The notes beneath the pieces were generated by a model. That model had not been told where the DNA came from and did no database searches. It saw only the letters and a program-made list of their open reading frames with translations. A program made the translations under genes and the position numbers. From positions 238,974 to 302,973 of the forward strand of contig NZ_MDDP01000004.1 of NCBI RefSeq assembly GCF_001999725.1: DNA of 64,000 nt, in the 5' to 3' direction. Source of the DNA: Cellulophaga omnivescoria. GTDB lineage: Bacteria > Bacteroidota > Bacteroidia > Flavobacteriales > Flavobacteriaceae. Positions 22,101-31,267 of this stretch are shown in pieces. Every line of letters starts with the position of its first letter. Within the stretch, counting starts at the first letter, position 1.

Positions 22101-22461
22101 CGATATATTGCTACGCTCTAACCAAGGAACTTGTTTCTTAGACTATATGAAAACTATTATTATTGGCGAAGCAGAAAACATTCCAGACATTGGCGATGCT
22201 GAAACGCCGTTCATTCAAGATTTTAAAATATATCCTAACCCTTCTAATGGTCAATTTTATGTAGATATTTTACTTTCTGAGGCTAGTCCTATATCGCTTA
22301 AAATATTTAGTATGGCATCTCAAGGTTTGGTAAACGAACGTCAAGAAAAAGCTGCTGTTAATTTTAATTTAGAATACGGTACAACATTAGCCTCTGGAAC
22401 TTATGTGCTTTTGCTAGAAACTGCTAAAGGGAGTGAAATAAGAAAAATTATTATTAACTAA
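19141..22461 (+). CDS. SprB-repeat surface protein with type IX secretion tail
   Basis: 1106 residues with a signal peptide (MKKIFLLIIIFLGVSNSLLSQ). The middle carries several SprB repeats, recognised by pieces such as CKDGQDGTVLVTAEGGTEG, GTYTLTVTDANH, GGTGSYTLNWSNGST, GTYLLFVTDEKGC and GTYTITVMDANLC, followed by Ig/PKD-like segments. The last ~80 residues are a type A T9SS sorting domain (FKIYPNPSNGQFYVDI, then ASGTYVLLLETAKG and IRKIIIN). Such proteins cross the outer membrane by the T9SS and are attached to the surface; SprB itself is the gliding adhesin. In this operon it probably forms the surface-exposed part of the assembly. Confidence 0.92.
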   Translation: MKKIFLLIIIFLGVSNSLLSQSYEIKIYDYNYWMTSSGNNVCSDRGTHLTIVYFDGDREEIYSGNANGSLSVANLRTIVRQKRVTKVEFTSFFRRRSGITCSGNTSSIDVENTISTSGCAYNGLIQDQETGGSSRSSISFRYDIKPLIELETPPSDLIGYEDEFDVNVTANSIGFNSSVYNWQYQVVSNESDISNNNWLNMPFSTATQGETSFSLTPSSFLDESTIGKFLAIRVNMCGDLESPTNNVFKILPSAPQITGIENNTGLRCNGTDDAEITLVFDENLEPGESFGIVIEDLSNSTPIKNINNITADDIINDRLTITGLPGSTDDGFRIEFVGGTTLFADGDNHKIDFEVYEPHYVSFELSDSTKVNCKDGQDGTVLVTAEGGTEGNYQYQLTTPDGTIEDWVNFEDTHTHRINNLSAGLNKIKVRDGNECVAKELVPDDDGNDTPDHDNDLILEQLIEEPNNILALEFLQVTVDRLNESNDATANGFTDGRIIAVVTGGTAPYNVVWTNKNTGVEVTTVSSSAYDADEESQTFTLNNIGEGTYTLTVTDANHTQATQKTTCFTEGDFSIEDPDELLLTIEETNPVSCNSLNEFNNPVGDGQLVAHGTGGIKLDSDINNGLPYYYTWKKEDENGVFQVLTEEKDSIISNLTAARYAVNIRDANGIVIGNYVNNSLVNETDVIHDLLDPEPFVITFTKGDLLCSDGTEGWAEASITGGTGSYTLNWSNGSTEPRIDNLEKGTYLLFVTDEKGCQATSQVVIDAPNPLQVAILEENDPVCNNGSDGVISLGISGGLEDYTYNWLKDGNVIPSQTGFYANNLTAGTYTITVMDANLCSETVEITLENPSPDLISLGEDRLLCGGQSVVLDATYQGSGTTYLWTSDNGFTSTEPSIEVAEAGTYTVQVTTLLGCNGGDSIVITTSDTPIDAHFIVSTQAFAGEELALVNISEPIGDKVEWFLPDEAVVIAKTDENVILLFDEPGSYDILLRSNQGTCFLDYMKTIIIGEAENIPDIGDAETPFIQDFKIYPNPSNGQFYVDILLSEASPISLKIFSMASQGLVNERQEKAAVNFNLEYGTTLASGTYVLLLETAKGSEIRKIIIN

Positions 22462-22462
22462 T

Positions 22463-23830
22463 ATGCTTAACTCTAAAAAAATAGCGCTTTACTATTGTAA
22501 TTTAATTGCAATTTTACTTTTGTATACTGGTTGTACGCAAGAGCAAGCTGTACCAGTAGTTATAGATTTTGAAATTGCTATAATTAATGAAGATTACTCT
22601 ATACCTGTTACCGTTAAAGTGTTAAACAAAACTGTTGGCGCAGACGCCTACTCTTGGTCTTTTGTAGGTGCAGATAGGGAATCTAGTACAGATAGAAACC
22701 CTGGTGCTTTGGTCTACAACAATAAAGGCGAATATACCATACGTTTAGATGCATCAAACAAAGATGGCTCTGCAGATAGTAAAGAAATTACTTTTACCCT
22801 AGATGCTGCTGTAGAAGTTGCTTTTGATGCCGAAATACAAACTAATAATTTTGCGCCTGCATCAGTTTTAATAACTAATAACACTAAAGGAGCTACAACC
22901 TATAATTGGACGTTTGCAGGTGGTACTCCAGAAACTTCTACAGAAGAACAACCAGGAACAGTAGTTTTTAATGAACCTGGCGATCATATTATAACATTAG
23001 TGGTTGGTAACGGAAAAGAAACTCACGAATTAGAGAAAACAATTACAGTTGCGGATGGTTTGGTAGCAGATTTTGATTGGGAAGTCGCTTTTCAGGATGA
23101 TGATCTTCAAATTCCAGTATCCCTTACAATGCAAAATAATAGTACAGGTGTTTTAACGTACAACTGGACTTTTTCTAATGCTACACCATCAACTAGTACA
23201 GAAGAAAACCCAACTGTTACTTTTACTGCAGAAGGCACTCAAACACTAACGTTAACGGTTTCTAATGGTAAAGAATCAAAATCGATCTCTAAAACTATAG
23301 AGTTATTAGCAAATACCAATATTAGAAGTTTAACGGATATAAAATTCGGAATTAACACTGCACATAACAACAATACTGTAGGTGCTTTTTATTCCGCCAC
23401 AACCAGAGAAATATATACTAAAGAAGAACTAGATGCCATAGATGGTAGCTTAATAGATATTGTATTTTTTGGCTTGGGTGAAGACTTTACCTTTAATAAG
23501 TTTGTATCTCCAGACGATTTAAGCACTACTACGTTTCCTGCATTAATAAATGCACAAAACACACGTATTATTAATTCTCAAGAACAATGTGGTTGCTCTA
23601 CATTATTAACTGTAGCAGAGTTTGATGCTATGACAGATGATAGTATTTTAAGCAGTTTAACCGTTACAGAAACCAATGGTGGTTCTCAACATTTTACAGA
23701 TACTACAGTGCCCAGAATTGTTTTGTTTACTACTGCAGACGGTAGAAATGGTGCTATAAAAATAAAAGAATATGTAAAAGACGGACAAAACTCTTACATA
23801 CTAACCGATATTAAAATACAGAAACAGTAA
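22463..23830 (+). CDS. PKD-domain lipoprotein
   Basis: 455 residues. The N-terminus has a lipoprotein signal with lipobox LYTGC (Cys at residue 24). Three PKD domains follow: each holds the pattern YxWxF and a closing sequence like GDHIITLVVGNG (near 60-110, 125-195 and 215-285). The C-terminal 160 residues have no family I recognise but contain a CGCSTLLTVAEFDAMTDD segment. PKD domains mediate protein or carbohydrate contacts on the cell surface. One base separates it from both its neighbours, so its product is likely made in step with the SprB-repeat and TANFOR proteins. Confidence 0.9.
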   Translation: MLNSKKIALYYCNLIAILLLYTGCTQEQAVPVVIDFEIAIINEDYSIPVTVKVLNKTVGADAYSWSFVGADRESSTDRNPGALVYNNKGEYTIRLDASNKDGSADSKEITFTLDAAVEVAFDAEIQTNNFAPASVLITNNTKGATTYNWTFAGGTPETSTEEQPGTVVFNEPGDHIITLVVGNGKETHELEKTITVADGLVADFDWEVAFQDDDLQIPVSLTMQNNSTGVLTYNWTFSNATPSTSTEENPTVTFTAEGTQTLTLTVSNGKESKSISKTIELLANTNIRSLTDIKFGINTAHNNNTVGAFYSATTREIYTKEELDAIDGSLIDIVFFGLGEDFTFNKFVSPDDLSTTTFPALINAQNTRIINSQEQCGCSTLLTVAEFDAMTDDSILSSLTVTETNGGSQHFTDTTVPRIVLFTTADGRNGAIKIKEYVKDGQNSYILTDIKIQKQ

Positions 23831-23831
23831 G

Positions 23832-26800
23832 ATGAAAATACGTAATTTAATACCTTTTAAAACAAGCATATTAAGTGCACCTATAAACAAGCTTTTAGGT
23901 TTTGCATTAATATTGCTAGTACTACTTACTAGCTCTGTAGCATCAGCACAATTATTCCCCGTACAAGTATCGCCACAGTTAACACCTCCTTACAGTTTAA
24001 AACTGTCTGACTATAGCACTTCTACCACAGAAAAATTATTGGTAAACTTGCTTTTAACAGATGTTAATGAGTCCGACTTACAAGTGCGTTTACGATTTTC
24101 TATCTCTGGTAACAGTGTTAACATACAATCTAAAGATTTTGTTCAAAATGCTGCTCCAATACAATTAACTGGTGGTATTCCGTTGCGCTTATCTAACCTA
24201 GATTTGCAACCGTATTTTGACTTACAAAACTTAGATGGCATTACTCCTAGCGAATACAGCAAACCGCTACCAGATGGCCTGTATCAGTTTTGTTTTGAGG
24301 TTTTTGATTGGACTACAGGTAGACCTTTATCAGAAAAAAAATGCTATCCTGTTTACTTAGTACTTAACGATCCTCCTTTTTTAAATTTGCCACAAAACGG
24401 AGAGCAAGTACCTGCCCAAGATCCTCAAAATATTATTTTTCAATGGACACCAAGACACGTAAATGCAACTGGTGTTGAGTATGAGTTTGAACTGCGTGAA
24501 CTTTGGGACACAAATGTAGATCCACAAGCAGCTTTTTTAGCTTCGCCAAACTTATACCAAACTAAAGGTTTTGCAAATACCCTACTCTACGGCCCTGGAG
24601 AAACTAGCCTTTTAGAAGGCAAAACATACGGGTGGCGTGTGCGTGCTATTGTTAGCGATGGTATTAGTGAAACTGCTGTATTTAAAAATGGTGGTTATAG
24701 TGAAATTTTTTACTTTACCTATACTGGCAAGTGCGATGCTCCACAGTACATTTTAGCAAAGTCTGAAGGTACAACCACAGAAGAAATTACCTGGCAGCAA
24801 AACCCAGACCATATTAACTACCAAATACAATTTAGAAAAGAAGGTGGCAGTAATAATGTGTGGTTTGAATCTCAAACTGTTGAAACTAAAAAGAAATTAT
24901 TCTTTTTAGAAGCAGAAACTACCTATGAGTATAGAGTTGGTGGCCAATGTGTACAAAATGGTGGCTACAGCTACTCCGCAATAAACACCTTTACTACGCC
25001 TGGCAAAGAAGATGCTAGTGAGTACAATTGTGGCATACCTCCAGAAATTGTAATTACCAACCAAGACCCGCTACAATTACTAGGCGTTAATGATGTTTTT
25101 ACAGCAGGTGATTTTCCTGTAACCGTAAAAGAAGTAAATGGCGGCAATGGCAATTACACAGGTTGGGGTTTTATAGTAGTACCATATTTAGGAGACACAC
25201 AAATAAGGGTTACTTTTAACAACATACAAATAAATACAGACAAGCAATTAACCAATGGTATTGTAGAAACGGAGTATGATGAAAAGTTTGCTACTACCGG
25301 TGGTGCTGGTATGTCTGATGTATCTGAATTAACAGAACTTATTGAAGGTGATAATGATATTGATGAATTAAATGTAAACTTTGTTATACCTCCAGATTAT
25401 TTTGAAGATTACATTACTGTTGAAGACGGACAAATTGTTATTAGAAATCCTAATGATGCACAGGTAAGAACTTCTCCTTTAGGAGATGATAAAGTTATTG
25501 TAGATAGTGCTGGCAACACCTACCACGTAGATGCAGAAGGTAATGTAACCAAAGGTGGTAAAATAGACAAAGGCGGACCTGTAAATCCAGATAATGTAGA
25601 AGGTGTAACCAAAAACGGAGACATAGAGTCTTTAACTGCCAAAGGTATTACTGTAACTTTTAATACTAGAGGCACTTACGGTTATGACAAATTACCAACA
25701 GGAATAAATAACACCAAATTAAATGAAGAATATAAAACTATAAAAGATGCACAAGGTGCTAACTATGAGATTGTAAATCACGTAGCAGAAAAAAACAACT
25801 CTTCTTTAATTACAGCAACAGTTAGTATTTCTAACTCAGACTACACCATTGATGATCTTATTTTTAAGACCAAACAAGGAGAGTTATTAACGCATACAAA
25901 AGCTACCAACAACACTATTAACTTAAGTGTACAAGGAAGGTATACTTTTGAGAACGAACCTATTTATGCTGTTGTAAAATCTAAACAAGACACTACCAAA
26001 CAACAAACGGCTGGTGCGTTTAATTTATGGCATTTATCTAGAAAAACTGTAGACGTTGTACTCGTTTCTGTAAACGGTGCACAACTACCTACAGCAATAG
26101 ACTTAAATACAATTTTTAACCAAGCTTCAACTACGCTTAATATAGAGACTAAAAGTGTTTCTTTAACTAATGGCCTATTAGGAGCCGATAATAAATTAGA
26201 AATTGGAGACAAACCTTGGTTAAACACCTATAACCAAGAGCAGAAAGCCATTATAGCAGATTTAAAACAAAAAATAGACTACCAAAAAGATAAATACTAC
26301 GTCTTTACATTTAATTCTAGTTTTAATACAACTAAGTCTATAGCTGGTTTTATGCCACTAAAACGCCAGTTTGGTTTTGTATTTAATGGTGGGTTAAGCT
26401 CAGATGAAGAAGGTAAAGGAGATTTAGCAAAAGTAACAGCGCATGAAGTTGCTCACGGTATTTTTGCCTTACAACATCCTTTTACAACTTATGGCGATGA
26501 TATAAAAGGAAAAACTCCTTGGCTTATGGACTATGCTAACGGTGACCTTTTAAGTCATATGGACTGGGCACAAATACACAACCCAAATTTAAAGTTCTAT
26601 ATTTTTCAAGATGAAGAGGATGGGGAGAGTACTAAGTTCTCTAAAATACCTGCAGAGTTTTCTAATGGTAATGGCACATTTACCTTTATGACTTTAAATG
26701 GAAGTTATATTACATTACCCTCTGACATAAAAGATATAGTATTTTCTACAGGCTTAAACGAAATTGAAAAATATATTGATTATCCAGTTGGGGCTATTTT

Positions 26801-29800
26801 AGGTTTCACAATAGGAGATGAAGAGTTTGAGGTAGATGTAGATAGAAGTACTAATTTTACTAACGTAATCACTAAAGAAGATTTAACATTTACTTATAAA
26901 GGATTTATATCAAAGAAAACAAAACAATATTATGAATCTACGCAATACAATCAAGAAAGGCAAGAGTTAATTGCTTTGTTTCCTTATTTTGAAAAAGGTT
27001 CTACTTATGAGGTAATAAGTTATAGACTTCAAAAATGTAGCGTTCCAAGCAGCGTTAGTTTTGCTCCTTTAGCAAACAACAAAGTGACATTTAATTTAAT
27101 AGATGATTATCAAAAATTAAAATCTATATATCAAGGAAAGACTGAATTATACAAAGATTATGATTACCAAAACGTTCCTTTCCCTGGTCAATATGAAGTA
27201 AATGCTAGTAGAATGACTGACATTCTCAGGAACATTACTGGGGATTATATGATATGTGCAAAGCTGGCATTATTAAACAATACGCAACCTTTGTTATTTA
27301 AGGATTTCATTTCTGAAAAATTTGGAATTAATGATTATGATGAACTATTTCTAAATCATCTGAATTCTGAAGCTAAAATTAAAAATGCCTACATTGACTT
27401 AATTAACTATTTTACTAAAAACTCAAAAGATAATACATCTGAGTTTATCTCATTAGTAGATAATTTTAACTATGATTCTGCTAGTAGTTTTGATTATGAA
27501 GAAGTTTACGACAAATGGGTTAGAATTTCAACAGAAGACATTATTGAATATATCCCTATCACTACAAGAAAAAAAGCACTTGATTTATTTATTGAAGGAT
27601 TTAGTTCAACCTTAAGCTCTTCTAATCTTAATAATCTTCACTGGCATAATGGTATTGCAAGATTAATAAAATTCTCAAAAGAAAAGAATAACGAATATGA
27701 TGATAAAAAAGAATTATATGAGTTTATAACAAAAGAAGAAAATAAATACGTTTGGCAATTTTTAGAAGATGCAAATGATGTTGCAATAACCGAATTTATG
27801 AATCAATTTACTCTCCTAAGTAATGATTATGGAGATGTAGATGACCGCATAAAAATTCTTAAAACCCTTGATAACAAAGATGATTGGGGTAGTAAATCAG
27901 AAAAAATAATTGCAGGTACTTCTGCTAATCTTACTGATGCTAATAGTTTAGCTTTAGGATTAAAGCTAAAAGAAAATCCAATTTTAGTAAAAAAAATATT
28001 TGAAACTTTAGATAATATATCTGACAATACCGAATTAAACAGTTTTATTCAAAATATTTCTAAAGCTTATATCAAAAGCTTTGAGGGAGCATTTCCTAGT
28101 TCGGTTTACGGCGATTATGCTACAATTGATTATCTCAATACGGAGTATGATAAGCTTAAAAAAATACCTGAGGACACTAATTACATACCTTTTCATCAAA
28201 TATCATTGGGTGATAAAGTATATGAAGTTGCAACTGACGCCATTTTTTTAAGACACTTTTTATTTGAGGGAGCTAATTTTTCTACTAAAATAAATGAAAG
28301 TGGAAATATTGAGGTAAAATTCAGCATAAAACATTTTGGTAAGAGTGATAAAGAAATTATAAATAGGACTTTTAACCCAATGGATTTAGTGTATCTAGAT
28401 TTCAAGGGAAATATTTATTTAGACACTCAAAAATTTGATAAGGGGTCTGCTTTTATGGTACCTGCTATATTTCTACATTGGTTACAAGATTCTATAGTAG
28501 ATGATCAAATTAAATCAACAGTTAGAATAGCAGCAGATATCTTAGCCATTGCAGCTGCTCCTGCAACATTTGGAGCAAGTAGTACTTTCTTAATTGCATT
28601 AGAGCAATCAGCAGCTGGTATAGATATATATATGATGCTGCAAAGAGAAGAAGTAGCTGATTACCTTGGAGAAGACATATACCCTTTATGGGATAATATG
28701 TATACTATATATCAAGTAGCACAATTACCATCTGCAATAAAGGGACTATATCAGACTGTTGCTGTAGGGGGTAAAAATGTTTTAAAATTTGGGTTAGTAA
28801 CAAAACAGGCTATAAAAACATTACCTGCTCAATTAAAAGGAATGTCTTCTGGAAATAGAGCTATTCTATTAACAAAATTAAATAATACATATAAAGAATT
28901 AGTTAAGTACAGAGAGTTTTTTCCTAATACAGCTAGCTACGATCAAATTTTAGAAGGCTTTGCCGAGTTAACTCTTGTAGTAGCTTCAGAAGCTAAAAAC
29001 GCATTTATAACTGCTAAAGGTAAATTTGATTATTATAAAAAAGTATATAATGTTACAGCAGAATTAGAATACTCACTATTTAAGTATAATTTTGAAGGGG
29101 GTGATGATGCTCTTACTATATATAATACACTTAAGCTCCCAAATAGTTTAACTAACTCTAAAAATATTATTGTTTTAGAAGAGTTTAATGCTATAGACAA
29201 ATCTGTAGATGCAGCTACCGCAAAGTGGCAAATAGTAGAAAACATTGAGGATGGTAAGTATTACATTAGAGCTGCTACAGCTGATGACCTAACTGTTTCC
29301 AATTTTATAAAAAAATTAGAAGATGATGGTTTTTCCAGCTTAAAAACAACTTTAGAAAACTTAAATGACCAAGGAAAATTAACAAAATTTGCCGATCAAT
29401 TTTCAGAATTACCAGACTTACTTAATGCCCTAAACAAAAAACCAAAATCAGTTGAAGCTTGGGCTGTTTTAGACGATATAGGAGTTGATGATGTTATAAA
29501 AATAGACTTAGAAAACCTAGATGAAGTTTCTGAATTAATTGGTGGGAGTTATAAAACTTGGAAAACAAGCTCTGCCGGTGTTAACAATAGACTTTGGACA
29601 AATATAGATTTTACGGGCAAATATTATAAGGTTAAGTTTTTAGATGATGTAGATTTAGGTGTTGCAAGCTCTAGTTATACCCAAGCAACAAAAACAATTG
29701 AGTTTGACTTAAATGTTCCTCCATTTTTACAAAAACAAGGAGTAGCATCTGAAATTTATGCAAAAGGTTTAGCCAACCATCCAGAAACAAAAATTATAAA

Positions 29801-30569
29801 AGAAGAGTACATAGCATCTAGCCGCTATATTGGTGGTGAACCAGCTAACCTCACTGAGTTTAAAAAACTTATAAATGGAACAGACGCAATTCCACCTGTT
29901 TCTCCAAAAGAAGCTGCTTTTTTAACTCCTTCTGGAAAAACTATTAAAAGAAATAATTTTGATGCGGAACCTGAAATACTAATAAATACTGATAATAATG
30001 TAACCATACAGTTTAGAAGGGCTGGAAGTGCGGCAAATACTGTGGTTAACAACATAGATGATTTTGCTAGATTATCTAAGGCACAAAAATTAAGTTACAT
30101 AGAAGATGCTTGGAAAGCATATTATCCTCAAATTTTCTTTGAGCGAAAGTTGTTTGAAGATATGATGGGCAATTACAGGTATTTGAAAACTTCTGGATGG
30201 GGACATACAGATGAAATTGCAAGTAATTTTAAAGCCATTGATTTTTATAAAAATGGAACTTCTTCTGGTAATAATATTTTTACAGAGACCGTAGTTTCTA
30301 TGAAAACTACAACAGTTACAGATGTAAATAAATGGTTAGAATCTAATGCAATAAAGAATAACTTAGATAATCTTATTGCAGGTAAAGGGGCTAATAATGG
30401 TATTACTTGGAATGGTAAAACAATTATTTATAATAAAGTAGAAGTTCATATTTATATGCCAAAAGAAAAATTTAAAGATGCCATTAAAAATGAATGGTTA
30501 AACACTTTAAAGGTGGAGAGACCAACAATAGATTTTAAGATTAATACTTTAGAAGAATTTATCCCATAA
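23832..30569 (+). CDS. TANFOR-domain exported protein with HExxH protease motif and nuclease-like C-terminus (candidate polymorphic toxin)
   Basis: 2245 residues. A signal sequence ends near residue 39 (SSVASAQ). Residues ~40-300 are a TANFOR domain (LTPPYSLKLSDYS; PDGLYQFCFEVFDW), followed by an Fn3-like segment to ~390. A zinc-protease motif, HEVAHGIFALQH, lies at H871, E872, H875 with a further His at 882. A hydrophobic segment sits near 1560-1590 (IAADILAIAAAPATFGA), as in many pre-toxin regions. The last ~110 residues carry E2128, D2137 (KAIDFYKNG) and S2156-M-K2158 followed by Thr residues, spaced like a PD-(D/E)XK nuclease core. The C-terminal third is visibly more AT-rich than the N-terminal part. 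A small gene overlaps its stop by one base. Modular N-terminus plus variable C-terminus plus overlapping partner is the polymorphic toxin layout; nuclease activity is inference. Confidence 0.8.
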   Translation: MKIRNLIPFKTSILSAPINKLLGFALILLVLLTSSVASAQLFPVQVSPQLTPPYSLKLSDYSTSTTEKLLVNLLLTDVNESDLQVRLRFSISGNSVNIQSKDFVQNAAPIQLTGGIPLRLSNLDLQPYFDLQNLDGITPSEYSKPLPDGLYQFCFEVFDWTTGRPLSEKKCYPVYLVLNDPPFLNLPQNGEQVPAQDPQNIIFQWTPRHVNATGVEYEFELRELWDTNVDPQAAFLASPNLYQTKGFANTLLYGPGETSLLEGKTYGWRVRAIVSDGISETAVFKNGGYSEIFYFTYTGKCDAPQYILAKSEGTTTEEITWQQNPDHINYQIQFRKEGGSNNVWFESQTVETKKKLFFLEAETTYEYRVGGQCVQNGGYSYSAINTFTTPGKEDASEYNCGIPPEIVITNQDPLQLLGVNDVFTAGDFPVTVKEVNGGNGNYTGWGFIVVPYLGDTQIRVTFNNIQINTDKQLTNGIVETEYDEKFATTGGAGMSDVSELTELIEGDNDIDELNVNFVIPPDYFEDYITVEDGQIVIRNPNDAQVRTSPLGDDKVIVDSAGNTYHVDAEGNVTKGGKIDKGGPVNPDNVEGVTKNGDIESLTAKGITVTFNTRGTYGYDKLPTGINNTKLNEEYKTIKDAQGANYEIVNHVAEKNNSSLITATVSISNSDYTIDDLIFKTKQGELLTHTKATNNTINLSVQGRYTFENEPIYAVVKSKQDTTKQQTAGAFNLWHLSRKTVDVVLVSVNGAQLPTAIDLNTIFNQASTTLNIETKSVSLTNGLLGADNKLEIGDKPWLNTYNQEQKAIIADLKQKIDYQKDKYYVFTFNSSFNTTKSIAGFMPLKRQFGFVFNGGLSSDEEGKGDLAKVTAHEVAHGIFALQHPFTTYGDDIKGKTPWLMDYANGDLLSHMDWAQIHNPNLKFYIFQDEEDGESTKFSKIPAEFSNGNGTFTFMTLNGSYITLPSDIKDIVFSTGLNEIEKYIDYPVGAILGFTIGDEEFEVDVDRSTNFTNVITKEDLTFTYKGFISKKTKQYYESTQYNQERQELIALFPYFEKGSTYEVISYRLQKCSVPSSVSFAPLANNKVTFNLIDDYQKLKSIYQGKTELYKDYDYQNVPFPGQYEVNASRMTDILRNITGDYMICAKLALLNNTQPLLFKDFISEKFGINDYDELFLNHLNSEAKIKNAYIDLINYFTKNSKDNTSEFISLVDNFNYDSASSFDYEEVYDKWVRISTEDIIEYIPITTRKKALDLFIEGFSSTLSSSNLNNLHWHNGIARLIKFSKEKNNEYDDKKELYEFITKEENKYVWQFLEDANDVAITEFMNQFTLLSNDYGDVDDRIKILKTLDNKDDWGSKSEKIIAGTSANLTDANSLALGLKLKENPILVKKIFETLDNISDNTELNSFIQNISKAYIKSFEGAFPSSVYGDYATIDYLNTEYDKLKKIPEDTNYIPFHQISLGDKVYEVATDAIFLRHFLFEGANFSTKINESGNIEVKFSIKHFGKSDKEIINRTFNPMDLVYLDFKGNIYLDTQKFDKGSAFMVPAIFLHWLQDSIVDDQIKSTVRIAADILAIAAAPATFGASSTFLIALEQSAAGIDIYMMLQREEVADYLGEDIYPLWDNMYTIYQVAQLPSAIKGLYQTVAVGGKNVLKFGLVTKQAIKTLPAQLKGMSSGNRAILLTKLNNTYKELVKYREFFPNTASYDQILEGFAELTLVVASEAKNAFITAKGKFDYYKKVYNVTAELEYSLFKYNFEGGDDALTIYNTLKLPNSLTNSKNIIVLEEFNAIDKSVDAATAKWQIVENIEDGKYYIRAATADDLTVSNFIKKLEDDGFSSLKTTLENLNDQGKLTKFADQFSELPDLLNALNKKPKSVEAWAVLDDIGVDDVIKIDLENLDEVSELIGGSYKTWKTSSAGVNNRLWTNIDFTGKYYKVKFLDDVDLGVASSSYTQATKTIEFDLNVPPFLQKQGVASEIYAKGLANHPETKIIKEEYIASSRYIGGEPANLTEFKKLINGTDAIPPVSPKEAAFLTPSGKTIKRNNFDAEPEILINTDNNVTIQFRRAGSAANTVVNNIDDFARLSKAQKLSYIEDAWKAYYPQIFFERKLFEDMMGNYRYLKTSGWGHTDEIASNFKAIDFYKNGTSSGNNIFTETVVSMKTTTVTDVNKWLESNAIKNNLDNLIAGKGANNGITWNGKTIIYNKVEVHIYMPKEKFKDAIKNEWLNTLKVERPTIDFKINTLEEFIP

Positions 30570-31003
30570 TGAAAATATCAGACCCTTGGATATCCAAAGA
30601 GAAATTTAAGAATATTTCCAAAATAAAAGAGAAAATATCTTACGATGCTTATATCGAATTTATAGATACTCATCAAGACTATTTTACTTGGGAAGAAGAA
30701 ACTGAACAAGGTAAAAATACTTTAAAGAATTTAGATGAAATACCAAAGGCCTTTAGAGATGGTATATTGAAGAGTCATAGTAAACAAAAAGCTAATGCTG
30801 AATTTAATTTAAAAAAGGGGTATTATGAAGTTGTTGTTCAATTCAATGAAGAACTTGGAGTGATTAGAACTACTTTTCAAAAAAAAATTAAGAAGCATCA
30901 TTTAGAATTGTTATTAGAGATGGCAAATTATTTAGATGCATTGCTTCTTGTTGATGGCACAAAGATTATAAATAAAGAAACTTTGAAAAATGAAATTTCT
31001 TAA
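30569..31003 (+). CDS. Small protein, probable immunity partner of the TANFOR protein
   Basis: 144 residues, no signal peptide, hence cytoplasmic. Its ATG overlaps the stop of the 2245-residue gene (TAATG), which implies translational coupling. The sequence is rich in Lys and Glu, and has a helix-strand pattern (GYYEVVVQFNEELGVIRTTFQ). I do not recognise the family. Position, size and compartment are those of an immunity protein that neutralises the C-terminal toxin domain of the gene before it. The alternative is an unrelated accessory protein. Confidence 0.72.
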   Translation: MKISDPWISKEKFKNISKIKEKISYDAYIEFIDTHQDYFTWEEETEQGKNTLKNLDEIPKAFRDGILKSHSKQKANAEFNLKKGYYEVVVQFNEELGVIRTTFQKKIKKHHLELLLEMANYLDALLLVDGTKIINKETLKNEIS

Positions 31004-31035
31004 ATTCATAAAATATATATTTTTCTTACTCTTAA

Positions 31036-31068
31036 CCCCCGCTAGCGCTAGCGTCACGCTCGTGCCGT
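31036..31068 (-). repeat. REP-like 33-base repeat, copy A
   Basis: Read on the minus strand it begins ACGGCACGAGC and ends CGCTAGCGGGGG, the same 33-base frame as copies B (34823-34855) and C (35341-35373). The middle can fold as AGCG-TGA-CGCT. It lies between the toxin/immunity pair and a broken REP-associated transposase gene, 38 bases away. Confidence 0.85.
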
Positions 31069-31105
31069 AAGGAGTAAGCAAAGCAAAAAACAATATAAAA
31101 GTAAA

Positions 31106-31231
31106 ATGAGCAGAAAATACAAATTTAATAATCCAACAGCAGCTTACTTTGTAAGCTTTGCTACTGTTTATTGGATAGATGTATTTACTAGACAAACTTA
31201 TTTTAATGTATTAGAAGAAACATCAATTTAA
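31106..31231 (+). pseudogene. N-terminal fragment of a REP-associated tyrosine transposase (RAYT)
   Basis: An open frame of 41 codons (ATG 31106, TAA 31229-31231) reads MSRKYKFNN, then AYFVSFATVYWIDVFTRQ, which is the typical start of Bacteroidota RAYT (Y1/IS200-like transposase) proteins. Intact members are about 180 residues and carry an HUH metal site and a catalytic Tyr; both are absent here because the frame stops right after the first conserved block. RAYTs act on REP elements, and a REP-like repeat lies just upstream. This is a remnant, not a functional transposase. Confidence 0.8.
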
Positions 31232-31267
31232 AAACAAAAAAATAACCCAAATAAATTACATACAACT

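Noticed and set aside
29700..29800. GNAT acetyltransferase domain in the TANFOR protein (PPFLQKQGVASEIYAKGL)
   Set aside because: Only one acetyl-CoA-loop-like stretch is seen; the remaining fold elements are not recognisable, so it is not claimed as a domain.
31016..31100. Intrinsic terminator after the immunity gene made by the GCTAGCGCTAGC palindrome
   Set aside because: The palindrome belongs to the REP-like repeat present in three copies and has no T run on the plus strand.
30932..31195. 87-codon minus-strand ORF over the end of the immunity gene and the RAYT fragment
   Set aside because: It runs antisense through the REP repeat and two better-supported frames.
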